From assembly GCA_900315015.1 (NCBI GenBank), contig OMXJ01000001.1, forward strand, positions 164,773 through 228,772: a stretch of DNA of 64,000 bases, read 5' to 3'. The DNA comes from an uncultured Eubacteriales bacterium. Its GTDB lineage: Bacteria > Bacillota > Clostridia > Lachnospirales > Lachnospiraceae. The first letter of the stretch is position 1. Each line of letters starts with the position of its first letter. Positions 25,262 through 32,927 of this stretch are shown one piece after another. The notes beneath the pieces are model-generated. The model saw only the letters and a program-made list of their open reading frames with translations. It did not search any database and was not told the DNA's origin. The position numbers were made by a program, and so were the translations under genes.

Positions 25262-27214
25262 ATGATAGAATGGGAAAAAAGTGAAATTGATAATTTGTTG
25301 ATTCATTTGAATGAAAGAGGAATATTAGCACCTGATTTTAAATTTTTTTATGAAAAGGGCGTCCCTAAAATGCTCGGATACGGAGGGTTTTCTGTTGTAT
25401 ACGAGGTGGTAGGCAGAAATAATGAAGAAAATCATTATGCTTTGAAAATTTTAGGATTCAATAAGCATAAGCAAAAATCTGAAGATTTCTGGAATACAGT
25501 TGAAATAGTCAATAAGTTATCTAAAATAAGAACTAATATAGTCGAAATACTATTTGCAAGAGAAATATTATTGAAGCAAAAAGAAGAAGGAGAGGAACTT
25601 GAAGTTCTATCAATACGAGATGAAATTAATGATAATAATGATACTGAGACAGAAGGAATAATAAGTTTACAATACGTAATAATGGAAAAACTAGAGCCTA
25701 TTATTAACCATGGTAAGTATAATAATAAATCACTAAATGACGAAAAACTTAAAGATGAAAATAATATAATAGAGTTTGCGATTCAAATAGGGAACGCCTT
25801 GAAAAGAGCGCATGAATTTGGGGTTTTCCATAGAGATGTTAAGCTTGAAAATGTGTTTTGGAGTAAAAAAGAAGAAAAATACTTATTAGGCGATTTTGGT
25901 GTTGCTAAATGCATAGAATCGGGTGAAGCAGAAACAGTGATATATACTGATGGATACGGAGCACCCGAGATAAGGAATAATCTTACGGATAAGTATTCAA
26001 ATGCAGCAGATATCTATTCGTTTGGAATAATGCTTTATTTATTGTTAAATAATTTGAAATTTCCTTGTTCAGATTCTTATCATCCTGTGGTAAATCTTCA
26101 ATATGATCCGAATAGTACATTTCCGGCGCCAATTAATGCCTCTCCTAAAATCACTAGAATTGTGAGAAAAATGACTGAGTATTACCTTGAGGATAGATAC
26201 CAGAGCATGGATGACGTAATAGAGGCTTTTGAAAAAATTAATGAAGATGATGAAAGTGGTTTGACCTACCAACAATCAGAAGAGTATAAAACTGTTACAG
26301 AAACCTATAGAGAACCCTATAAAGAAATCATTGACGAACCTGAAAAAAACTATTTTGATTTTATGCGAATCGGTAGAGCATTGAAAACATCCAATAGCAT
26401 AATAACGGAGCATGAAGAAAAAAACAATGAATTATCAGATGAGGATAGTAAATTAGAAAGCGAATATGATTATAGCGAAGAAGAGTCATCATTGGATTAT
26501 GAATCTTCATCAGAAGATGAAGAAAAAAATGAAGTACAGAAACAATATATAAAATTAAGTATATTCTTCTTGATATTTTTAACAATTAATTGGGTATTAT
26601 GTTTGAAAAGTATGAGATTAGAAAAAATAGAGATAATAAGTAGTACATACTTGTGGATATTACCTGTATTATTATTGGCGGAGTTTTTCTTTCAATTAAT
26701 TGATACCTTTGATTATATATTCGGTGTGATTGTTCTATTTATAACAGTGAAATCCATAATTACAGTCGGTTTGACATTTGTTCATGTAATAGTAATTGTT
26801 TGTTTGACACTGGGAACACCGGTAATAACAGCATCTGGGGCATTTGCAATTATACTATGGATGCAAATTGAAAAAAATGGAATGTTAGAAATGCTTGATA
26901 TTATTTCAAGGCTTGATATAGGATGGATATTTTTGGGTATCACATGTGTTGGGATGAGATGGAGTAGAAACTTCAAAATGATAGCAGATAGAATTCTTAT
27001 AGGTAAAAAAAGGAAAAGGATTATAAAACATATTTCAACAACCGGTGGTATGGTGGCTGTAGGGGCAATTCTTGCATTATTGCAAAAGACAAATGTAATT
27101 GATTTTCCCGATGTTATAAAGCGTATGCATGTTTTTTTGAGTGGAGTGATTTTTACGAGTTTAGAATTATTAGTTGAATTTAAAGTTATAGAAGAAATGA
27201 AAAATCATAATTAG
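25262..27214 (+). CDS. Membrane Ser/Thr protein kinase, paralogue 1
   Basis: A 650-residue kinase. An N-terminal helical cap (about 1-30) leads into a complete catalytic domain (about 35-325): GYGGFSVVYE glycine loop, Lys62 in YALKIL, HRDVKLENVF near 190, GDFGVAK near 210, YGAPEIR, and NAADIYSFGIMLYLLL. All catalytic residues are kept, so it should be active. A very acidic linker (about 395-440) joins it to seven or so C-terminal membrane helices (about 440-645) without an extracellular PASTA domain. It is thus unlike PrkC. It is paralogous to the next gene. With FHA and Hsp70 neighbours it likely phosphorylates cluster components. Confidence 0.9.
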   Translation: MIEWEKSEIDNLLIHLNERGILAPDFKFFYEKGVPKMLGYGGFSVVYEVVGRNNEENHYALKILGFNKHKQKSEDFWNTVEIVNKLSKIRTNIVEILFAREILLKQKEEGEELEVLSIRDEINDNNDTETEGIISLQYVIMEKLEPIINHGKYNNKSLNDEKLKDENNIIEFAIQIGNALKRAHEFGVFHRDVKLENVFWSKKEEKYLLGDFGVAKCIESGEAETVIYTDGYGAPEIRNNLTDKYSNAADIYSFGIMLYLLLNNLKFPCSDSYHPVVNLQYDPNSTFPAPINASPKITRIVRKMTEYYLEDRYQSMDDVIEAFEKINEDDESGLTYQQSEEYKTVTETYREPYKEIIDEPEKNYFDFMRIGRALKTSNSIITEHEEKNNELSDEDSKLESEYDYSEEESSLDYESSSEDEEKNEVQKQYIKLSIFFLIFLTINWVLCLKSMRLEKIEIISSTYLWILPVLLLAEFFFQLIDTFDYIFGVIVLFITVKSIITVGLTFVHVIVIVCLTLGTPVITASGAFAIILWMQIEKNGMLEMLDIISRLDIGWIFLGITCVGMRWSRNFKMIADRILIGKKRKRIIKHISTTGGMVAVGAILALLQKTNVIDFPDVIKRMHVFLSGVIFTSLELLVEFKVIEEMKNHN

Positions 27215-27239
27215 GTGATTATTATGGAGAGAAATTGTT

Positions 27240-28970
27240 ATGTGGGATAAATCAGATATTTTAAAAATTCTGCAGCAATTAGAAAAGCGCAATCTTCCGT
27301 TCAGTAAGTTTACGATTTTTGATTATGGTGGAAAAATACATTTAATTGGTAAAGGTGCATTTTCGAGAGTATATGCGGCGACTGATAGAGAAAGAAAGAA
27401 AAAAAAATATGCAATAAAAGTATCAGGGTTTGAGGGTAATGTAGTAAATGAAAAAGAGTATAGAAAGAATGCCGATAAAATAAAGAAAAAAGATAATGAT
27501 TCGGTATTGAAAGTATATGAGTATGTTCAGTTGAGAGTGTGGTTAACATCAGATAATGATGTAAAAAAAGTTGAGGTAATAGATAATAAAGATGGTGGTG
27601 ATGCATCTGGTGATTTTTTAAATTTATATTTTCTTGCAATGGAATATGCAAAGCCTGTAATTAAGAAAAAGAAAAATGGGGAAATAGAGTTATATCCTAA
27701 AAAACTTCAGAAATTTGATATTAAAGAGATTCTGAAATTGACAGAAGAAGTAGGAATTGCTTTACAAGATTTGCATAGTGATGAATTAATGCATAGAGAT
27801 GTAAAACTTGAAAATATTTTTTATTCAGAAACAAATAAATGTTATAAAATAGGAGATTTTGGTAGCTCTAAAATAACAAGTAGTGGATTTGCGGAGACTA
27901 CAGTATATACAAATGGGTATGGAGCACCAGAGGTTAAATACTGTACGGACGGAAGATACGATAAAACTGCTGACATATATTCACTAGGAATTGTTTTATA
28001 TTTGCTATTGAATGAAATGAAATATCCGTATTCAGATAGTTATCATGCGAATATAAAAAAGCAGTATGCAAAAGGGAATGTATTTCCTAAGCCTAAAAAC
28101 GGATCAGAAGAGTTGAAAGAAATTGTTCTTAAGATGTGTAGTTTTTACCCGGAAAATCGATACCAATCATTAGAAGAAGTAATACTAAGATTTGAAAAAA
28201 TAGGGAAAAGAGAATATATAGCATATAGTTTAGAAAATAATAAAAATAGCCTTTTATTAGGAAGTGTTTTCTTGATTATGGGAGCTGTAGTCTGGAATCT
28301 ATCAATATGTCCAAATGTAAAAATTAAAAATGGTATATTGGTGGATATAATTTTGTTGTATTATATTTACAATAGTATTAGGTGTTATATTGTGGGTTTG
28401 AATGAATATCGATTTCTGCTTAATATATTTTTGGGGATAGTTATGCTCATAGTAAAAGGTATAACAATTCTAAAAGTTTTACTAGTATTCGTTTTGGTAA
28501 CTTTTGATTATTTCAGTGGTATTTTAGCTGCGATGCTATTAGTACTTGAATATGTTCCGAAGATTATAAAACAATATTCGGAGGGAAGATATTATTTTGG
28601 TGAATATAAATGGCTCGCAATACTTTTGGTTATGATAGCTATAATGTTATTTACAAAATATTTATGGTTTAAGAATCCGACAAGTTTAAATATGATACAT
28701 AGACTCGGCGACATATTTATATTTTATTACGTAGCTGTTTTGCTTTTGGGAATTTCTGTTAATTATAACTATAAAAATTATTTTATGAATCCACGAAATT
28801 CACTATTAAAGGTAACTCCATTTATTCATTTTTGGAAATACCAAGTGACAAGTTTATTATATTCGTGGAGATTGGATAAAGTAGGGGGTATGGGGTTGTT
28901 ATTTATGCTTGTAAGGAAGATGAGGATATATTATCTGTTGACTATAGATAAACGTAATAAGCAAAAATAA
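27240..28970 (+). CDS. Membrane Ser/Thr protein kinase, paralogue 2
   Basis: A 576-residue kinase with the same plan as the preceding gene: N-terminal cap, catalytic domain (about 35-315), then about six membrane helices. Motifs are GKGAFSRVYAA, Lys60 in YAIKVS, HRDVKLENIF near 185, GDFGSSKITSSG, YGAPEVKYC and KTADIYSLGIVLYLLLNE. The two kinases share the activation-segment wording (YTDGYGAPE and YTNGYGAPE), which marks a tandem duplication followed by divergence. Paralogue 1 has the longer acidic linker. Having two kinases suggests different inputs or a cascade. No PP2C phosphatase is encoded nearby. Confidence 0.88.
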   Translation: MWDKSDILKILQQLEKRNLPFSKFTIFDYGGKIHLIGKGAFSRVYAATDRERKKKKYAIKVSGFEGNVVNEKEYRKNADKIKKKDNDSVLKVYEYVQLRVWLTSDNDVKKVEVIDNKDGGDASGDFLNLYFLAMEYAKPVIKKKKNGEIELYPKKLQKFDIKEILKLTEEVGIALQDLHSDELMHRDVKLENIFYSETNKCYKIGDFGSSKITSSGFAETTVYTNGYGAPEVKYCTDGRYDKTADIYSLGIVLYLLLNEMKYPYSDSYHANIKKQYAKGNVFPKPKNGSEELKEIVLKMCSFYPENRYQSLEEVILRFEKIGKREYIAYSLENNKNSLLLGSVFLIMGAVVWNLSICPNVKIKNGILVDIILLYYIYNSIRCYIVGLNEYRFLLNIFLGIVMLIVKGITILKVLLVFVLVTFDYFSGILAAMLLVLEYVPKIIKQYSEGRYYFGEYKWLAILLVMIAIMLFTKYLWFKNPTSLNMIHRLGDIFIFYYVAVLLLGISVNYNYKNYFMNPRNSLLKVTPFIHFWKYQVTSLLYSWRLDKVGGMGLLFMLVRKMRIYYLLTIDKRNKQK

Positions 28971-29043
28971 AAAGTAATTTGAAGTATATAGTCAGTCCGG
29001 AAGACTATTTATGCTAATAAATAATAAGAATAATGGAGGAAAA

Positions 29044-29601
29044 ATGGAAGACTATAATCTTATGAGTGCAATTGAGGAATCTATGCCTGTAATTGCAAAA
29101 ATGAAAGAAGTTTGCGAGGAAACAGAAAAACTAGAGAAAATAAAGGCTAAGAGTGGAATACGTGGCATGTGTATTTTGGGCGGTCCTTTTATGGTTTTTT
29201 GTTTGATATTAGGAATTTGTGGTTTGTTTGACTTGGATTTTACAGGTGCATTTATTTGTTTGGGATTATCTGGAACATTTTTTTATTGGGTTTACTATAG
29301 AAGAAAGAGATTTAAAAAATGTTGTAAAAGAATTGAAGAATTGGATCAAGAGCAAAAAAAATTATCAAATGATGATAGACTGTCATGGATATCAATTAAT
29401 TATCGTTATTATTATTCGCTTACTATTATAACAGGTTATATCACTAATGGAAGGGCCGATAGTGTAAAAGAAGCTATCAATTTATTTGAAAAAGAGAGGA
29501 GGGAAATGGTTGCAGTAAATGCGGCAGTGAGTGCAGCTGAACAAGCTCGAAATGCAGATGCACTCGGAACGGTAATAAGTATTATTAGAAGATTTAAATA
29601 A
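29044..29601 (+). CDS. Hypothetical membrane protein ending the kinase operon
   Basis: A 185-residue protein with an N-terminal coiled-coil-like helix (about 5-35), two adjacent membrane segments (about 41-60 and 64-80, ILGGPFMVFCLILGICGLF), and a basic then helical cytoplasmic tail ending in an alanine-rich helix (AVNAAVSAAEQARNADALG). I do not recognise it. ATG 29044 has GGAGGA at 29035-29040; the in-frame ATG at 29011 has no ribosome binding site. A terminator 25 bp after the stop closes the cluster here. Confidence 0.6.
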   Translation: MEDYNLMSAIEESMPVIAKMKEVCEETEKLEKIKAKSGIRGMCILGGPFMVFCLILGICGLFDLDFTGAFICLGLSGTFFYWVYYRRKRFKKCCKRIEELDQEQKKLSNDDRLSWISINYRYYYSLTIITGYITNGRADSVKEAINLFEKERREMVAVNAAVSAAEQARNADALGTVISIIRRFK

Positions 29602-29625
29602 GTTTTTACTAAAAATTAGCATGAG

Positions 29626-29650
29626 TGAGACCGAAAATAAGGTCTCATTT
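29626..29650 (+). terminator. Terminator of the Hsp70/kinase operon
   Basis: TGAGACC (29626-29632) pairs with GGTCTCA (29641-29647) around an 8-nt loop, followed by a short T run. Confidence 0.72.
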
Positions 29651-29715
29651 ATGTTGATTTTACATTTTATTTTTTGAAAATGGCAAAAATAGATATTTTG
29701 GAGGTATTGATAGAT

Positions 29716-30306
29716 ATGAGAAAGAAAACAATAATGGTGGCGCTAATAGCGATTTGTATGTTTGGAATGATAGCGTGTGGACAAAAAGGAATAGATGTTG
29801 AGACAGGCAAGGAAATAAACACAAATGAAGAAATAGAGATAACTCAGGTGATTGAAAATGAAGAACCAACAGAAGAAACTTCAGAAAAAAATATGGAAAT
29901 TGCCAAATCAGCTGATATTAATAAAGCATTAGAACTGAAAAATGCGGCGGAGGTTGCGGTAAACGAGTACTTAACTACAATAGATTGTATTAATGATGGA
30001 ATTGTTGTTTTAGATACGGAAGATAATTCATTTATATATGCTGAGGATAGCTTAGCTGATAAGGAAGCTTTTTTAGAAATATTCTGGACCTGTCTTGGTG
30101 AAGATAGTATTAAATCTAAAGTATATGATAATGAATATTTTATCGTTTGTATTAAATGTGAAAAAAATGAAATGATGTCGTATTATGTAGGTTATAAATA
30201 TAGACTTGGAGATGAGGCATTAGATGGTTGTGAAGTGCCAAATGAATTTCGTGAGGAGGCAGGTATAGTATATAATGAGAAGAATGTGCCTAAAGAAGTA
30301 GAATAA
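29716..30306 (+). CDS. Hypothetical lipoprotein
   Basis: A 196-residue secreted protein. The N-terminus is a lipoprotein signal peptide: MRKKTIM, a hydrophobic core, and a lipobox ending MIAC, with the lipidated Cys at 21. An acidic spacer (about 28-65) tethers a domain of about 130 residues with no name that I recognise (NEYLTTIDCINDGIVVLDTE, YYVGYKYRLGDEALDG). ATG 29716 is chosen because it begins the signal peptide and has TTGGAGG upstream; the in-frame ATG at 29674 would add residues that spoil it. It is the last gene before the right-hand direct repeat, separated from the kinase operon by a terminator. It may be the sensor or surface component of that system. Confidence 0.7.
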   Translation: MRKKTIMVALIAICMFGMIACGQKGIDVETGKEINTNEEIEITQVIENEEPTEETSEKNMEIAKSADINKALELKNAAEVAVNEYLTTIDCINDGIVVLDTEDNSFIYAEDSLADKEAFLEIFWTCLGEDSIKSKVYDNEYFIVCIKCEKNEMMSYYVGYKYRLGDEALDGCEVPNEFREEAGIVYNEKNVPKEVE

Positions 30307-30307
30307 T

Positions 30308-30322
30308 CGTTTCTGCTTTTTT
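30308..30322 (+). repeat. 15-bp direct repeat, right copy
   Basis: CGTTTCTGCTTTTTT, identical to 18966-18980. Here it has no left stem arm, so it is not a terminator in its own right and looks like a duplicated junction. Confidence 0.6.
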
Positions 30323-30343
30323 GCAAGATCTAAAAGAAAGTAG

Positions 30344-30372
30344 TTGCAATTTAAAAAGAAATGAATTATACT
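30344..30372 (+). promoter_or_regulatory. Sigma-A-type promoter of the YczE-like gene
   Basis: TTGCAA (30344-30349), a 17-bp spacer, and TATACT (30367-30372). Confidence 0.6.
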
Positions 30373-30453
30373 CTTGATTTGAAAATTAAAAAGATGGCAA
30401 GAAAAGTAAAATAATGTTAGAATGTAGCTGTCTGAAAGTTAAGAGGGAATAAT

Positions 30454-31125
30454 ATGAGCTTAAAGGAAATGTTCTTAGAGTGCAAGAAATTCACACCACT
30501 GCAATGGTTTGAAAATTTGTTTCTGTACATATTTGCACTAGTAACAATGCCATTAGGAGTAGTGCTTACAATCAATTCACATCTAGGAGCAAGCGGATAT
30601 GATGCATTAAACTATGCGCTTAGTGATAAGCTGGGTATAAATACTTCCATAGCAATATATGCAACTTCGATAATAGTTCTGATAATAGCAGCGATAGTAA
30701 GAAAAAGCTATCCGCATATTGAAACATTTGTTTCATCCTTTGTGATAGGCTTCTTTACTGATATCTGGAAGAAGGTATTTGCAAATGTGCAGGGAACAAA
30801 TTTCTTTAATTCACTTGTGCTTTTGTGCATAGGCATGGTAATTGCAGCACTTGCAGTAGCCTGCTATATGGTGGCAATATTCCCAACGAACCCAACAGAT
30901 GACTTATTATCGGCACTCAAGGAAAGAGGCGTGAGAATCAGAGTTGCAAAAATAAGCTGGGATGCACTCTGTGTAGTACTTGCCATAGCAGTAGGAGCCA
31001 TAAAGGGCGGACAGGTCGGAGTAGGAACAATAATCTGTACCTTCGCCATAGGTATGATAGTAGACTGGTTTTACATAAAAATTAAGAAAATAGTTGAAAA
31101 AACAACAGGAAAGCCTGTTCGTTAA
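30454..31125 (+). CDS. YczE/YyaS/YitT-family membrane protein
   Basis: A 223-residue polytopic membrane protein of the YczE/YyaS type, related to YitT. Five or so membrane helices are visible. Typical motifs are the early MPLGVVLTINSHLGASGYDA segment, the FPTNPTDDLL loop, and the ISWDALCVVLAIAVGAI and GGQVGVGTIICTFAIG stretches. The biochemical role is not established; some relatives influence lipopeptide or membrane processes. It has its own promoter and is closed by a strong terminator. Base composition returns here to that of the core genome, consistent with it lying outside the AT-rich island. Confidence 0.88.
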   Translation: MSLKEMFLECKKFTPLQWFENLFLYIFALVTMPLGVVLTINSHLGASGYDALNYALSDKLGINTSIAIYATSIIVLIIAAIVRKSYPHIETFVSSFVIGFFTDIWKKVFANVQGTNFFNSLVLLCIGMVIAALAVACYMVAIFPTNPTDDLLSALKERGVRIRVAKISWDALCVVLAIAVGAIKGGQVGVGTIICTFAIGMIVDWFYIKIKKIVEKTTGKPVR

Positions 31126-31130
31126 TATGT

Positions 31131-31168
31131 CCCCTCTTTACTGGGCAAACCAGTAAGGAGGGGATTTT
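31131..31168 (+). terminator. Intrinsic terminator, copy 2 of a repeated hairpin
   Basis: CCCCTCTTTACTGG (31131-31144) pairs with CCAGTAAGGAGGGG (31150-31163), then ATTTTT. It is nearly the same as 9599-9637, including the flanks (TATGT before, ATGTGG after). Confidence 0.88.
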
Positions 31169-31269
31169 TATGTGGTAATATAATAGTCATAAGAGAAATG
31201 TTGAAGAAACGGTGCTGAAACTGAAGAAGTTATGCAAATGATAAGATGATGGGCAAATATATTAGTTGG

Positions 31270-31304
31270 GAAAAATACATTCCAAAGAAAGAAAAATACA
31301 TTCC
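31270..31304 (+). promoter_or_regulatory. Two direct repeats upstream of the alpha-galactosidase gene
   Basis: GAAAAATACATTCC occurs at 31270-31283 and 31291-31304, 21 bp apart (two helical turns), as expected for an operator bound by a dimeric activator. A TAGAAT with a TGC extension (31370-31375) may be the -10 box. The 31126-31507 spacer holds no gene that I can support. Confidence 0.4.
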
Positions 31305-31507
31305 TAAATGAATAAAAGTATGCTAAAACAAGTATAGTTTTTAGGGTATTAAAAAAATTATAGCTGTGCTAGAATGTATATGTATTTTTATGCTTTAAGT
31401 AAAGTGTGGAACCAACGTATATGTGCTTCATGGCTGAATATATGCCTAAAGCTAAATCAAAACAAGATACACTATACCAGGGTAGAGCATGGAAAGGAGA
31501 ATGAATA

Positions 31508-32755
31508 GTGGCAACAGTTTTTTCAAACGCAGAAGGACATGGAAGTGTCAATAAGAATGATTTCGCAAAGCGTCCGCCAATGGGCTGGAACAGCTACGAT
31601 TATTACGACACAACCGTAAACGAGGAACAGGTAAAAGCAAATGCAGATTTCATGGCAAAGAACCTAAAGCAGGCGGGCTATGAATATGTAGTAATAGATA
31701 TCGAATGGTATGCTCCAAATGCAGCATCAGATAGAGAAAACTATCAGTATATACCATTTGAAAGAAACGAGATAGATGAATATGGCCGTTTTCAGCCAGC
31801 ACCAAATCGTTTTCCATCATCAGTAGGACCAAATGGAGAAAGGCTTGGTTTTAAGCCTCTTTCAGACTATATACATAATCTTGGCTTAAAGTTCGGAATC
31901 CATATCATGAGAGGAATCCCAAGAGCGGCAGTGCATGAGCATATGCCAATTAAAGGAACAGGCTATACAGCAAACCAGATTGCATATCCATCACCAGTGT
32001 GTCCATGGAATCCGGATATGTATGGCATATCAGCTACAAAGCCAGGAGCACTTGAATACTATAAGTCAATAATTGATATGTATGCAGAATGGGGCGTAGA
32101 CTTCATTAAGTGTGATGATATCTGCAATATAAAGGGCGAAAATCCTTACGGTTCAAGAGGAGAAATAGAACTTCTTCACCGTGCAATTGTAGAAAGCGGA
32201 AGAGAAATCGTACTTTCACTTTCACCAGGACCAGCACTTATAGAAGAAGCATGGCACCTTGAAAGAAATGCCAATATGTGGAGAATTACAGACGATCTTT
32301 GGGATGTCTGGGATCTTCTTAAGGATATGTTCAGAAGATGTGAGATATGGCAGAAGCATGTAGGCGGAGGAAACTGGCCTGATTGTGACATGCTTCCGTT
32401 CGGAATGCTGTGTAAGGGGCATGGCTGCGAGCATAAGTCAAATCTTACACCTGATGAGAGACTTACAATGTACACACTTTGGTGCATATTCAGATCACCG
32501 CTTATGATAGGCGGAGAGCTTACTCTTTTAGATCAGGATGAGCTTGCCCTTCTTCAGGATGAAACACTGAACGGACTTAATATGTACGGTGGACAGCCAG
32601 AACAGCTCTTCAATGACGGAAAGATAGTAATCTGGACAAATGTAAACACAAAGACAAAGGTACGCTACATAGCTGTATTTAATATTAGCGAAGACGAACA
32701 GGATTTCCACGGAGTAAAGATTCGTCCTCATGCCTGCGTACTTACAGAAGCTTGA
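31508..32755 (+). CDS. GH27 alpha-galactosidase
   Basis: A 415-residue glycoside hydrolase of family GH27 that should release terminal alpha-D-galactose from oligosaccharides. The N-terminal signature PPMGWNSYDYY starts at about residue 20. The nucleophile Asp203 lies in DFIKCDD and the acid/base Asp262 in WRITDDLWD. There is no signal peptide, so it is cytoplasmic and acts on imported sugars. The start is GTG 31508, with AAGGAGA 7 nt upstream; the ATG at 31501 touches that site. It is followed by a GH31 gene after a repeat array, forming a small alpha-glycoside unit. Confidence 0.92.
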   Translation: MATVFSNAEGHGSVNKNDFAKRPPMGWNSYDYYDTTVNEEQVKANADFMAKNLKQAGYEYVVIDIEWYAPNAASDRENYQYIPFERNEIDEYGRFQPAPNRFPSSVGPNGERLGFKPLSDYIHNLGLKFGIHIMRGIPRAAVHEHMPIKGTGYTANQIAYPSPVCPWNPDMYGISATKPGALEYYKSIIDMYAEWGVDFIKCDDICNIKGENPYGSRGEIELLHRAIVESGREIVLSLSPGPALIEEAWHLERNANMWRITDDLWDVWDLLKDMFRRCEIWQKHVGGGNWPDCDMLPFGMLCKGHGCEHKSNLTPDERLTMYTLWCIFRSPLMIGGELTLLDQDELALLQDETLNGLNMYGGQPEQLFNDGKIVIWTNVNTKTKVRYIAVFNISEDEQDFHGVKIRPHACVLTEA

Positions 32756-32767
32756 TATTTCAAAGGG

Positions 32768-32895
32768 CTAAAGCTGAAGGATAGATTCAAATAGATGAAC
32801 TAGAGTTGAAGGATAGATTCAAATAGGTGAACTAAAGCTGAAGGATAGATTCAAATAGATGAACTAAAGCTGAAGGATAGATTGAAATAGAAAAA
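32768..32895 (+). repeat. 32-bp tandem repeat, four copies
   Basis: Copies begin at 32768, 32800, 32832 and 32864. Each reads CTAAAGCTGAAGGATAGATT and continues with CAAATAGATGAA, with few changes. The array fills most of the spacer between the GH27 and GH31 genes. Confidence 0.93.
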
Positions 32896-32927
32896 TAGAA
32901 ATAATATAATTTGCAGGAGGTAATCCA

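Noticed and set aside
32768..32895. CRISPR array
   Set aside because: A head-to-tail 32-bp tandem repeat with no unique spacers.
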